Source: SHVZ01 sp041906305
GTDB taxonomy: Bacteria; Pseudomonadota; Alphaproteobacteria; SHVZ01
NCBI GenBank assembly: GCA_041906305.1
Contig: JAYRJL010000001.1
Span: 806,001 to 870,000, forward strand
DNA length: 64,000 nucleotides
Direction of reading: 5' to 3'
Part shown: in pieces, positions 1 to 7,747 of the stretch
Position numbering within the stretch: position 1 is the stretch's first letter
How the letters are laid out: each line of letters opens with the position of its first letter
Made by a program: the position numbers and the translations under genes
The notes under the pieces: model-generated
The model's input: only the letters and a program-made list of their open reading frames with translations
What the model was told of the DNA's origin: nothing
Database searches by the model: none

Positions 1-72
1 GATAACGCCAAGCAGATCGCGCAGTCCGCTCCGTCCAACGGACGCGGCCAGCACGTCGACACCTCGGCGTAA
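1..72 (+). CDS. C-terminal 23 residues of an unidentified protein (partial)
   Basis: The first reading frame is open from base 1 to a TAA at 70-72 and encodes a hydrophilic tail ending GRGQHVDTSA. The start lies outside the window. The frame is followed 33 bases later by a strong hairpin terminator, which supports a real gene end here. The tail is too short and nondescript to assign a family. Confidence 0.5.
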   Translation, partial: DNAKQIAQSAPSNGRGQHVDTSA

Positions 73-105
73 GCTCTCGGCTTCTCCTTCGGGGGAGTCG
101 TCGTC

Positions 106-143
106 GCCCTCGCTTTCAGCCGAAAGCGGGGGCGTCGCTTTTT
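106..143 (+). terminator. Rho-independent terminator after the left-edge gene
   Basis: A 12-bp stem (106-117 with 122-133, one G-T wobble) closes a four-base loop. It is followed by GTCGC and a run of five T (139-143). It ends the plus-strand left-edge gene and lies just beyond the 3' end of minus-strand hemF. Confidence 0.75.
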
Positions 144-156
144 CGGGGCCCGGCGC

Positions 157-996
157 CTAAGCCCAGGCGACCTCAGGCGGCAGCGACATCAGGATCGCCT
201 CGACGTTGCCGCCGGTCTTGAGCCCGAAGAGCGTGCCGCGGTCGTGGAGCAGGTTGAACTCCACGTAGCGCCCGCGCTTCAGCAGCAGCGCCTTCCGCTG
301 CTCATCCGTCCACGGCCGGTCCATGTGCCGGCGCACCAGCTCCGGATAGACCTCGAGGAAGGCCTCGCCCGCGTCGCGGGTGAAGGCGAAGTCGCGGGCC
401 CAGTCCGCCTCCAGATTGTCGAAGAAGATCCCGCCGACGCCGCGTGCCTCGCCCCGGTGCGGCAGGAAGAAATAGCGGTCGCACCATTCCTTGAAGCGCG
501 GGTAGTGGCCGGGATCGTGACGGTCGCAGGCGGCCTTGAGGGCGCCGTGGAAACGCGCGGTGTCGGCCTCGTCCGGGAAGGTCGGCGTCATGTCGGCGCC
601 GCCGCCGAACCAGGCCCGGGTCGTGACGATGTGGCGGGTGTTCATGTGCGCCGCCGGCACCAGCGGCGAGCGCATGTGGGCGACCAACGAGATGCCCGAG
701 GCCCAGAAGCGCGGATCCTCCGACGCCCCGGGGATCGACTTGGCGAATTCCGGCTGGAACTCACCGTGCACGGTCGAGACGTTGACGCCGACCTTTTCGA
801 AGACCCGGCCCTTCATGATCGACATGACGCCGCCGCCGCCGCCCGGCCGGTCCCAGGCCTTGCGCTCGAAGCGGCCGAGCGGCAGGTCCGCGAGCGGGCC
901 GCGGTAGTCGTCCTCGATCGCTTCGAAGGCGGCGCAGATCCGGTCGCGGAGCGCCTCGAACCAGGCCCGCGCCTCCGCTTTTCTTTCCTCGCTCAC
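157..996 (-). CDS. hemF: Oxygen-dependent coproporphyrinogen III oxidase
   Basis: The 279-residue product matches the aerobic HemF family, which decarboxylates coproporphyrinogen III to protoporphyrinogen IX with O2 during heme synthesis in the cytosol. Visible family motifs are GGGADMTP, RYFFLPHRGEARG, GIFFDN and, near the C-terminus, FNLLHDRGTLFGLKTGG. Length is close to the roughly 300 residues of the family. I chose the GTG at 996 because GGAGG sits just upstream and because it overlaps the trmL stop (GTGA), so translation is likely coupled to trmL. The open frame continues upstream only because it overlaps trmL. Confidence 0.95.
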   Translation of the reverse strand: MSEERKAEARAWFEALRDRICAAFEAIEDDYRGPLADLPLGRFERKAWDRPGGGGGVMSIMKGRVFEKVGVNVSTVHGEFQPEFAKSIPGASEDPRFWASGISLVAHMRSPLVPAAHMNTRHIVTTRAWFGGGADMTPTFPDEADTARFHGALKAACDRHDPGHYPRFKEWCDRYFFLPHRGEARGVGGIFFDNLEADWARDFAFTRDAGEAFLEVYPELVRRHMDRPWTDEQRKALLLKRGRYVEFNLLHDRGTLFGLKTGGNVEAILMSLPPEVAWA

Positions 997-1451
997 GCCG
1001 CCTCCGGGAAGCCCTTGGTCTGGCGCAAGGCCTCGCCCAGAACCAGGGCGGCCGCAAGGGCCACGTTGAGCGAGCGGAGGCCCGGCCGCATCGGCACCTT
1101 GACCTCGGCATCGCGGGCGCTCCGGACCTCGGCCGGCACCCCGGCCGATTCTCGACCCAGCAGCAGGACGTCGTCCGGCCGGAAGGCGAAATCGAGGTGG
1201 GAAGCCTCCGCCCGGGTGGTCAGGAGGACCAGCCGGCCCGGTTTGCGGTCGGCGAGATAGCGTTCCCAGGACGCATGGCGGGTGAGGTCCGCGGCCGTGA
1301 AGTAGTCCATGGCCGCCCGGCTGAGGCGGCGGTCGTCGATCGGGAAACCGGCCGGTTCGATCAGATCGACGGCGACGCCGAGGCAGGCACCGAGCCTGAG
1401 CAGCGCGCCGGCGTTCTGGGGGATGTCCGGCTGGTAGAGGGCGAGACGCAT
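993..1451 (-). CDS. trmL: tRNA (cytidine(34)-2'-O)-methyltransferase
   Basis: This 152-residue SPOUT-class methyltransferase carries the three expected knot motifs: QPDIPQNAGALLRLGACLG at the N-terminus, LLGRESAGVP in the middle, and VPMRPGLRSLNVALAAAL near the C-terminus. Family members 2'-O-methylate the wobble base of certain leucine tRNAs using SAM. It is the first gene of a two-gene unit with hemF, sharing a 4-base GTGA overlap, and is divergent from petA across 183 bp. Length is normal for the family. Confidence 0.92.
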   Translation of the reverse strand: MRLALYQPDIPQNAGALLRLGACLGVAVDLIEPAGFPIDDRRLSRAAMDYFTAADLTRHASWERYLADRKPGRLVLLTTRAEASHLDFAFRPDDVLLLGRESAGVPAEVRSARDAEVKVPMRPGLRSLNVALAAALVLGEALRQTKGFPEAA

Positions 1452-1482
1452 GCTGCGACAAAAAACGCGGTGCCGCTTGTCT

Positions 1483-1510
1483 TTGCAAGCCCTTCAAAAT
1501 GCTCTATACG
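1483..1510 (+). promoter_or_regulatory. Possible sigma70-like promoter for petABC
   Basis: TTGCAA (1483-1488) and TATACG (1505-1510) are separated by 16 bp, about 125 bp ahead of petA in the trmL/petA divergent gap. This is a by-eye match only; other weak boxes exist in the same gap. Confidence 0.3.
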
Positions 1511-1634
1511 CGCCTTCGCCCATCCCGGCTTTCGATCTTGCGTCATAGTGTCGCAAGCCGGGCTCACGGCGCTCGGGGTAGGTTCTCGACCCGAGGTTAA
1601 GCACAAGATTTCGACCGCCTTTCCGGGGGTGTGA

Positions 1635-2186
1635 ATGGCAGAGGCAGCGACGGCGACGAAGGGTCACGCCGAAGGCGAGACCCGACGCGATTTTATTTAT
1701 CTGGCCGCCGCGGGCATGGGCGCCGTCGGCGCCGCGACGGTGGCGTGGCCGTTCATCTCCTACATGAACCCGTCCGCCGACGTGCTGGCGCTGTCGACCA
1801 CCGAGGTCGACCTGAAGCCGGTCCAGGAAGGTATGGCGATCACGGTCACCTGGCGCGGCAAGCCGGTCTTCGTCCGCCGCCGCACCAAGGCTGAGATCGA
1901 CGCGGCTGCGGCGACCAAGCTCGACGAGCTCCCGGATCCGGAAGCCGACTCGGCGCGCGTGAAGAAGCCGGAATGGCTTATCCTGGTCGGCGTCTGCACC
2001 CATCTCGGCTGCGTGCCGCTGGGACAGAAGACCGCCGATCCGCGTGGCGACTTTGGCGGGTGGTTCTGCCCCTGTCACGGCTCGCACTACGATACGTCGG
2101 GCCGCATCCGTAAGGGACCGGCTCCGAAGAATCTGGGCGTGCCGCCGTACGCCTTCCTCGACGACACGACCATCCGCATCGGCTAG
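1635..2186 (+). CDS. petA: Ubiquinol-cytochrome c reductase iron-sulfur (Rieske) subunit
   Basis: The 183-residue Rieske protein supplies the 2Fe-2S centre of the cytochrome bc1 complex, oxidising ubiquinol on the periplasmic side of the inner membrane. Cluster ligands are visible in CTHLGC (121-126) and CPCHGSHY (145-152). A twin-arginine motif (TRRDF, 16-20) precedes a single hydrophobic segment (about 21-42), as expected for a Tat-inserted, N-terminally anchored Rieske subunit. ATG 1635 is preceded by a G-rich ribosome site. It is first in a petA-petB-petC operon, with petB starting 11 bases after its stop. Confidence 0.97.
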   Translation: MAEAATATKGHAEGETRRDFIYLAAAGMGAVGAATVAWPFISYMNPSADVLALSTTEVDLKPVQEGMAITVTWRGKPVFVRRRTKAEIDAAAATKLDELPDPEADSARVKKPEWLILVGVCTHLGCVPLGQKTADPRGDFGGWFCPCHGSHYDTSGRIRKGPAPKNLGVPPYAFLDDTTIRIG

Positions 2187-2197
2187 GACCTGAAGCC

Positions 2198-3421
2198 ATG
2201 GCAGCCGCCTTCAAGAACCCGCTCGTGCGATGGATCGACCACCGGCTCCCGGTGTTCTCGTACCTTCACCATGAGCTTCACGAATATCCGACACCGAAGA
2301 ACCTGAACTACTGGTGGAACTTCGGTTCGCTGGCGATGGTGGTGCTGGTGATCATGCTGGTCACCGGCATCTTCCTGGCGATGCACTACACGCCGCATAC
2401 GGCCTTCGCCTTCGACTCGGTCGAGCGCATCATGCGCGACGTGAATTATGGATGGCTGATCCGCTACATCCATATGAACGGCGCTTCGTTCTTCTTCATC
2501 GTCGTCTACATCCACATATTCCGCGGGCTCTACTACGGCTCCTACAAGGCGCCGCGCGAGCTCCTGTGGATACTGGGCGTGGTGATCCTGCTCCTGATGA
2601 TGGCCACCGCGTTCATGGGCTACGTGCTGCCGTGGGGCCAGATGAGCTTCTGGGGCGCCACCGTCATCACCAACCTGTTCTCGGCGTTTCCGCTGGTCGG
2701 CGACTGGATCGTGACGCTGCTCTGGGGCGGCTTCTCTGTCGACAACCCGACGCTGAACCGCTTCTTCTCGCTGCACTACCTGCTGCCGTTCTTGATCGTC
2801 GGCGTGGTGGTGATCCACATCCTTGCGCTTCATCGGTTTGGTTCGTCCAATCCGCTCGGCATCGACACCAAGGGCCCGCAGGACTCGATCCCGTTCCATC
2901 CGTACTACACGGCCAAGGACGCGTTCGGCCTCGGCGTGTTCTTCATCGTCTTCGCCGCGGTGGTGTTCTTCGCGCCGAACCTGTTCGGCGAGCCGGACAA
3001 CTACATCCCGGCGAACCCGCTGGTGACGCCGCCGCACATCGTGCCGGAGTGGTACTTCCTGCCGTACTACGCGATCCTTCGCGCGATCCCGAACAAGCTG
3101 CTCGGCGTCATCGCGATGTTCGGCTCGATCCTGGTGCTGTTCATCGTGCCCTGGCTGGATACCGCCCGGGTCCGCAGCGCCAAGTTCCGCCCGACCTACC
3201 GGAAGTTCTTCTGGCTGCTGGTGATCGACTGCTTCGTGCTGGGCTACGTCGGTGCCAACCCGCCGGAAGGCTGGTTCATCCTCGCCGGCCGGATCGCCAC
3301 CTTCTACTACTTCTTCCACTTCCTGATCCTGATGCCGGTACTGGGGCTGATCGAACGGCCGCTGCCGCTGCCGCAATCGATCTCCGCACCCGTGCTCAAG
3401 CCTGCGGAAGGGAAAGCCTGA
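2198..3421 (+). CDS. petB: Cytochrome b of the bc1 complex
   Basis: The 407-residue membrane protein is cytochrome b, holding the two b hemes and the quinol/quinone sites of complex III. It opens with a conserved WIDHRLPVFSYLHHELHEYP stretch, contains paired histidines in the second and fourth hydrophobic helices, and has the Qo-site PEWYFLPYYAILR sequence near residue 285. About eight membrane segments are evident. It is a full-length cytochrome b, not a split b6/subunit IV pair. Its TGA overlaps the petC ATG by one base. Confidence 0.97.
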   Translation: MAAAFKNPLVRWIDHRLPVFSYLHHELHEYPTPKNLNYWWNFGSLAMVVLVIMLVTGIFLAMHYTPHTAFAFDSVERIMRDVNYGWLIRYIHMNGASFFFIVVYIHIFRGLYYGSYKAPRELLWILGVVILLLMMATAFMGYVLPWGQMSFWGATVITNLFSAFPLVGDWIVTLLWGGFSVDNPTLNRFFSLHYLLPFLIVGVVVIHILALHRFGSSNPLGIDTKGPQDSIPFHPYYTAKDAFGLGVFFIVFAAVVFFAPNLFGEPDNYIPANPLVTPPHIVPEWYFLPYYAILRAIPNKLLGVIAMFGSILVLFIVPWLDTARVRSAKFRPTYRKFFWLLVIDCFVLGYVGANPPEGWFILAGRIATFYYFFHFLILMPVLGLIERPLPLPQSISAPVLKPAEGKA

Positions 3422-4173
3422 TGCGCCGTCTGATTTCCGCCGCCGCTCTGCTCCTTCTCCTCGGCAATGCCGCCGAGGCGGCCGAGGGCGCCAAGCCGCC
3501 GGCTCAGCACTGGAGCTTCTCGGGGGTCTTTGGGACCTTCGACCGCGCCTCGCTGCAGCGTGGCTTCCAGGTCTACAAGGAAGTCTGCGCCGCCTGCCAC
3601 TCGGTCTACATGCTCTCGTACCGGGACCTGAAGGGCATCGGCTACGCCGAGGACGACATCAAGGCGATCGCCGCCCAGGCCAAGGTCATGGACGGTCCGA
3701 ACGACGCCGGCGAGATGTTCGAGCGGGCCGGTCGCCCCTCGGACAAGTTCGCGCGTCCCTTCGCCAACGAGAAGGCTGCGCGCGCGTCCAACAACGGCGC
3801 CTACCCGGTCGATCTCTCGATGGTGACCAAGGCGCGCGTCGGCGGGCCGGACTACATCTACGCGGTGCTGACCGGTTACGTGCCGGCCCCGGCCGGCGTC
3901 ACGCTGGGCGAGGGCATGCACTACAACGCCTACTTCCCCGGCCACCAGATCGCGATGCCGGCGCCGATCAACGTCGACGGCGTCACCTATCAGGATGGCA
4001 CCAAGGCGTCCGTCGAGCAGCAGGCGAAGGACGTCTCGGTCTTCCTCGCCTGGGCTTCCGAGCCGACGCTCGAGGCGCGCAAGCTGATGGGCATCAAGGT
4101 CATGCTGTTCCTGATCGTGATGACCGGCATCCTGTACGCCGCGAAGCGCAAGGTCTGGGCCTCGGTCCACTGA
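3421..4173 (+). CDS. petC: Cytochrome c1 of the bc1 complex
   Basis: The 250-residue product is the membrane-anchored c-type heme subunit that passes electrons from the Rieske centre to soluble cytochrome c. A signal peptide (about 1-21) is followed by the heme attachment site CAACH (56-60). The probable axial Met is in GHQIAMPAP (Met179), and a C-terminal hydrophobic anchor lies at about 227-243. The start codon overlaps the petB stop (TGATG), and a terminator hairpin follows 26 bases after the stop. Confidence 0.97.
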   Translation: MRRLISAAALLLLLGNAAEAAEGAKPPAQHWSFSGVFGTFDRASLQRGFQVYKEVCAACHSVYMLSYRDLKGIGYAEDDIKAIAAQAKVMDGPNDAGEMFERAGRPSDKFARPFANEKAARASNNGAYPVDLSMVTKARVGGPDYIYAVLTGYVPAPAGVTLGEGMHYNAYFPGHQIAMPAPINVDGVTYQDGTKASVEQQAKDVSVFLAWASEPTLEARKLMGIKVMLFLIVMTGILYAAKRKVWASVH

Positions 4174-4199
4174 TCCGGCCCTTCAGGCTTGGTTCGAAG

Positions 4200-4234
4200 C
4201 GAGGGCCGCGGCGAAGCGGCCCTCGTTGCTTTTG
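4200..4234 (+). terminator. Terminator after petABC
   Basis: A perfect 9-bp stem GAGGGCCGC/GCGGCCCTC (4201-4209 with 4216-4224), extended by one pair at each outer end, closes a 6-base loop and is followed by a T-rich stretch (TTGCTTTT). It separates petC from mtnP. Confidence 0.7.
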
Positions 4235-4266
4235 AGGGTCGGGGTTTTGAGGGGAGACGAGGCGCC

Positions 4267-5136
4267 ATGACCCTGGTCGGTATCATCGGCGGCAGCGGCG
4301 TCTACGATATTCCGGGCCTGACCGACGTCCAGTGGATGACGGTCGACACGCCGTGGGGGCCGCCCTCCGATCAGCTGATGTTCGGATCGCTCCAGGGCCA
4401 GAAGCTGGTGTTCCTGCCGCGCCACGGCCGCGGCCACGTGAAGAGCCCGTCCGACATCAACTACCGCGCCAACATCGACGCGCTGAAGCGCGTCGGCGTC
4501 ACCGACATCATCTCGATCTCGGCAGTGGGGTCGCTGAAGGAGGAATTGCCGCCCGGCACCTTCGTCGTCGTCGACCAGTTCATCGACCGCACCTTCGCGC
4601 GCACCAAGAGCTTCTTCTCGGCCGGCTGCGTCGCGCATGTGTCGGTGGGGCACCCGGTGTGCACGCGCCTCGGCGACCACCTGATGGCCGCCGGCCAGAA
4701 GCTCGGCCTCAAGATGGTGCGCGGCGGCACCTACATGGTGATGGAAGGGCCGCAGTTCTCGACCCAGGCCGAGTCGCACCTCTATCGCAGCTGGGGATGC
4801 AGCGTGATCGGCATGACCAACATGCCGGAGGCCAAGCTCGCCCGCGAAGCGGAGATCTGCTACGCGACCGTCGCCATGGTCACCGACTACGACTGCTGGC
4901 ATCCCGACCACGACCACGTGACCGTCGAGCAGGTGATCAAGGTCGTCGTCGCCAACGCCGACAACGCGCGCGGCCTCGTGCGCGAGGCGGCGCCGCGCAT
5001 GAAGGACCATCAGGGGCCGTGCGCTCACGGCTGCCAGACCGCGCTCGAGCACGCGATCATGACCCATCCCGACAAGCGCGATCCGGCGCTCCTGGCGAAG
5101 CTCGACGCCGTCGCCGGACGGGTGCTCGGGAAGTGA
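4267..5136 (+). CDS. mtnP: S-methyl-5'-thioadenosine phosphorylase
   Basis: The 289-residue product belongs to the MTAP branch of the purine nucleoside phosphorylase family and splits methylthioadenosine with phosphate into adenine and methylthioribose-1-phosphate (polyamine by-product salvage). Visible motifs are the N-terminal GIIGGSGVYDIPG, the phosphate-site RHGRGHVKSPSDINYRANI and GPQFSTQAES. The frame extends upstream to 4189, but ATG 4267 is chosen because the family starts there, a GAGGGGAG site precedes it, and the extension would run through the petC terminator. The following gene overlaps its stop. Confidence 0.93.
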   Translation: MTLVGIIGGSGVYDIPGLTDVQWMTVDTPWGPPSDQLMFGSLQGQKLVFLPRHGRGHVKSPSDINYRANIDALKRVGVTDIISISAVGSLKEELPPGTFVVVDQFIDRTFARTKSFFSAGCVAHVSVGHPVCTRLGDHLMAAGQKLGLKMVRGGTYMVMEGPQFSTQAESHLYRSWGCSVIGMTNMPEAKLAREAEICYATVAMVTDYDCWHPDHDHVTVEQVIKVVVANADNARGLVREAAPRMKDHQGPCAHGCQTALEHAIMTHPDKRDPALLAKLDAVAGRVLGK

Positions 5137-5966
5137 CGCCGGTCTTCGGCATCGACCACGTCCAGGTCGTCGTCCGCGAGCTGGAAATGGCGAAGCGGAC
5201 CTGGGCTCGGCTGGGATTCACGCCGACGCCGCGCGGCCGGCATCTCAACCGCGGCAGCGGCAACTACTGCCTGATGCTGCGCGAGGGCTATATCGAGCTC
5301 ATCGGCGTCATCGATCCCGCGCTTCCGACCTCGAACCTGGACACGCATCTGGCGCACGGGCCGGGGTTGATCGGTCTCGCCTTCGGCGCGCCCTCCGGCG
5401 GAGAAGCCGCCGAGCATCTGGCCAAGGCCGGCCTCGCACCGACCGGCCCGACGCGGCTGGAGCGCATCATCGAGCGCGACGGCATCGACGCGCGTCTCGG
5501 CTTCGACATCGTCAACCTGCCGGACGGGACGGTGCCGGGCTTCCGCACCTTCGTCTGCTGTCACCTGTCCGAAAAGGAAGTGCGCGAGCCGGCCTGGCTC
5601 GAGCACCCGAACGGAGCGGTCGCCACGTCCGGCTTCGTGGTCGCGGCCGCCGATCCGGTGCCGGTCCTCGATGGGTTCCGGCGGATCTTCGGCGCCGCCG
5701 CGATTCGGGGCCGGGTCGTCGAGACCGGGCGCGAGCGCATCGAGGTGGTTGCGCCCGAGGAGCTGGAGGCGGTCTATCCAGGGGTCCGGGCCAAGCCCGG
5801 CCGGCCGCTGCCGTGCCTGGTCGGGATGTCGGTCCGGGTCGAGGACCTCAGGCGCTGCAAGGCCGTCCTGGAGGCGACCGGGGTCGACCCGAAGCCCGGT
5901 CCCGGGGGCTCGCTGCTGGTCCCGGCAGACGAGGCGACCGGCACCGTGGTCGCTTTTCATACCTGA
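5133..5966 (+). CDS. VOC (glyoxalase_3-like) family protein
   Basis: The 277-residue product begins with FGIDHVQVVVRELEMAKRTW, typical of vicinal-oxygen-chelate folds, and keeps a metal-site-like pattern (HV near the start, YIELIGV near 50). It resembles the Glyoxalase_3 group, whose substrates are mostly unknown, so no reaction is assigned. The start is GTG at 5133, overlapping the mtnP stop by four bases (GTGA), so the two proteins are probably translated together. The coupling hints at a link to methylthioadenosine salvage, but that is inference. Confidence 0.8.
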   Translation: MTPVFGIDHVQVVVRELEMAKRTWARLGFTPTPRGRHLNRGSGNYCLMLREGYIELIGVIDPALPTSNLDTHLAHGPGLIGLAFGAPSGGEAAEHLAKAGLAPTGPTRLERIIERDGIDARLGFDIVNLPDGTVPGFRTFVCCHLSEKEVREPAWLEHPNGAVATSGFVVAAADPVPVLDGFRRIFGAAAIRGRVVETGRERIEVVAPEELEAVYPGVRAKPGRPLPCLVGMSVRVEDLRRCKAVLEATGVDPKPGPGGSLLVPADEATGTVVAFHT

Positions 5967-6029
5967 CGGTTCGTTGTTTCGGCCGCCCCCGGCTGCTATA
6001 TCTCCCGCTCAAGCCTCCGAGTGGATTCG

Positions 6030-6755
6030 ATGGTTCGACGCAGACGCATCTACGAGGGCAAGGCCAAGATCCTTTACGAAGGGCCTGAGCCCGGCACGCT
6101 CATCCAGTACTTCAAGGATGACGCCACCGCCTTCAACAACCAGAAGCGCGGCGTCATCGAAGGCAAGGGCGTGCTCAACAACCGCATCTCCGAATACCTG
6201 ATGACCAAGCTGGCGGAGATCGGGGTGCCGACGCATTTCGTGCGCCGGCTGAACATGCGCGAGCAGCTCGTGCGCGAGGTCGAGATCATCCCGATCGAGG
6301 TGGTGATCCGCAACGTCGCTGCCGGCTCGATCGCCAAGCGCTTCAAGATCGAGGACGGCACGCCGCTGCCGCGCTCGATCGTCGAGTACTATTACAAGTC
6401 CGATGAGCTCGGCGACCCGATGGTCTCGGAAGAGCACATCACCGCCTTCGGCTGGGCGACGACGCAGGACCTCGACGACATGCTGTCGCTGGGGCTTCGC
6501 GTGAACGATTTCCTCGTGGGCCTGCTGCTCGGCGTCGGCCTCAAGCTGGTCGACTTCAAGCTCGAGTTCGGCCGGCTCTACACCGAGAACGACGAGATGC
6601 GGATCGTCCTGGCCGACGAGATCAGCCCCGACAATTGCCGCCTGTGGGACGCCCGCACCAACGAGAAGCTCGACAAGGACCGGTTCCGCCAGGATCTCGG
6701 CAACGTCAAGGAAGCCTATCAGGAGGTCGCGCGCCGTCTCGGCGTGCTGACCTGA
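6030..6755 (+). CDS. purC: Phosphoribosylaminoimidazole-succinocarboxamide synthase
   Basis: The 241-residue SAICAR synthetase joins CAIR and aspartate with ATP in purine synthesis. Family motifs are RRRIYEGKAKILYEGPEPGT at the N-terminus, the IPIEVVIRNVAAGS region (about 87-100), and LVDFKLEFG and LADEISPDNCRLWD further on. A GTG at 6021 is in frame, but ATG 6030 fits the usual N-terminus better. Neither has a strong ribosome site (GAGTGG is the best). It is followed by purS, purQ and purL in the same direction. Confidence 0.95.
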   Translation: MVRRRRIYEGKAKILYEGPEPGTLIQYFKDDATAFNNQKRGVIEGKGVLNNRISEYLMTKLAEIGVPTHFVRRLNMREQLVREVEIIPIEVVIRNVAAGSIAKRFKIEDGTPLPRSIVEYYYKSDELGDPMVSEEHITAFGWATTQDLDDMLSLGLRVNDFLVGLLLGVGLKLVDFKLEFGRLYTENDEMRIVLADEISPDNCRLWDARTNEKLDKDRFRQDLGNVKEAYQEVARRLGVLT

Positions 6756-6783
6756 CCCCGGCGATACGCGTTTGAGTTCAACC

Positions 6784-6801
6784 GGGGGCGTTTACGCCCC
6801 C
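6784..6801 (+). terminator. Hairpin between purC and purS
   Basis: A perfect 7-bp stem GGGGGCG/CGCCCCC closes a TTTA loop. No T-run follows, so it could be an attenuating or RNA-stabilising hairpin in the purC-purS spacer, not a full terminator. Confidence 0.4.
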
Positions 6802-6821
6802 TCGTCGTCCCAAGGAGACCC

Positions 6822-7064
6822 ATGAAGGCGACCGTCCATGTCACCCTTAAGCCCGGCGTCCTCGATCCGCAGGGCACCGCGATCGGCCATGCGCTCTCAG
6901 GTCTGGGCTTCGCCGGCGTCAACTCGGTACGCATGGGCAAGTTCCTGGAGCTCGATCTCGCAGAGACCGACAAGGCGAAGGCCGAGGCTGCCGTGAAGGC
7001 GATGTGCGAGAAGCTGCTCGCCAACACCGTGATCGAGTCCTACCGGGTGGAGATCAAGGGATGA
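6822..7064 (+). CDS. purS: Phosphoribosylformylglycinamidine synthase subunit PurS
   Basis: The 80-residue product is the small bridging subunit of the three-part FGAM synthase, holding PurQ and PurL together and helping ammonia transfer. It matches PurS over its length: KATVHVTLKPGVLDPQG at the start and FLELDLAETDKAKAE in the middle. AAGGAG lies seven bases before ATG 6822. Its stop overlaps the purQ start (ATGA). Confidence 0.95.
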   Translation: MKATVHVTLKPGVLDPQGTAIGHALSGLGFAGVNSVRMGKFLELDLAETDKAKAEAAVKAMCEKLLANTVIESYRVEIKG

Positions 7065-7747
7065 AGGCCGCCGTCGTCAGCTTCCCCGGCTCGAACCGCG
7101 AGCGCGACATCATGATGGCGCTCGAGCGTGCCGGCTCCAAGCCGAGCCTCGTGTGGCACGGCGATGCCGAGATCCCGGATGCCGACCTGATCGTCGTGCC
7201 GGGCGGATTCTCCTACGGCGACTACCTCCGCTGCGGCGCCATGGCGGCGCACTCGCCGGTGATGAAGGCGATCAAGGAAAAATCCGCGAAGGGGACGCCG
7301 GTGCTCGGCGTCTGCAACGGCTTCCAGATCCTGATCGAGGCGGGCCTGCTGCCGGGCGCCCTGATGCGAAACGCCTCGCTCAAGTTCGTCTGCCGCCAGG
7401 TCCACCTCCGCGTCGAGGACAGTCAGTCCGTCTTCACCAACGCCTACGAGAGGGGCCAGGTGATCCGCGTGCCGGTGGCGCATGGCGAGGGCAACTACAC
7501 CGCGGACGAGGGCACCTTGAAGAAGCTCGAGGATCGCGGCCTGGTCGCGTTCCGCTATGTTTCTCCGGACGGCAAGACCGACGCACAGGCGAACCCGAAC
7601 GGCTCGACCGATGCGATCGCCGGCATCTTCAACGACTCGAAGACGGTGCTGGGCCTGATGCCGCATCCGGAAGACGCGACCGATCCCCATGCCGGCGGCA
7701 TGGACGGATTCGGCATGTTCAAGAGCCTCGTGAACGCGCTGCACTGA
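7061..7747 (+). CDS. purQ: Phosphoribosylformylglycinamidine synthase subunit PurQ (glutaminase)
   Basis: The 228-residue class I glutamine amidotransferase supplies ammonia to PurL. The nucleophile elbow GVCNGFQIL (Cys about 83) and the C-terminal MPHPED containing the catalytic His/Glu pair are both present, as is the N-terminal FPGSNRERD. The ATG at 7061 overlaps the purS stop (ATGA), while the longer open frame starts inside purS and is rejected. Its own TGA overlaps the purL ATG by one base, so the three subunits are likely made in fixed proportion. Confidence 0.96.
   Translation: MKAAVVSFPGSNRERDIMMALERAGSKPSLVWHGDAEIPDADLIVVPGGFSYGDYLRCGAMAAHSPVMKAIKEKSAKGTPVLGVCNGFQILIEAGLLPGALMRNASLKFVCRQVHLRVEDSQSVFTNAYERGQVIRVPVAHGEGNYTADEGTLKKLEDRGLVAFRYVSPDGKTDAQANPNGSTDAIAGIFNDSKTVLGLMPHPEDATDPHAGGMDGFGMFKSLVNALH

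Noticed and set aside
157..1497. 446-codon open frame covering hemF and trmL
   Set aside because: Only its C-terminal 279 codons match HemF; the rest is out of frame with the clear trmL gene.
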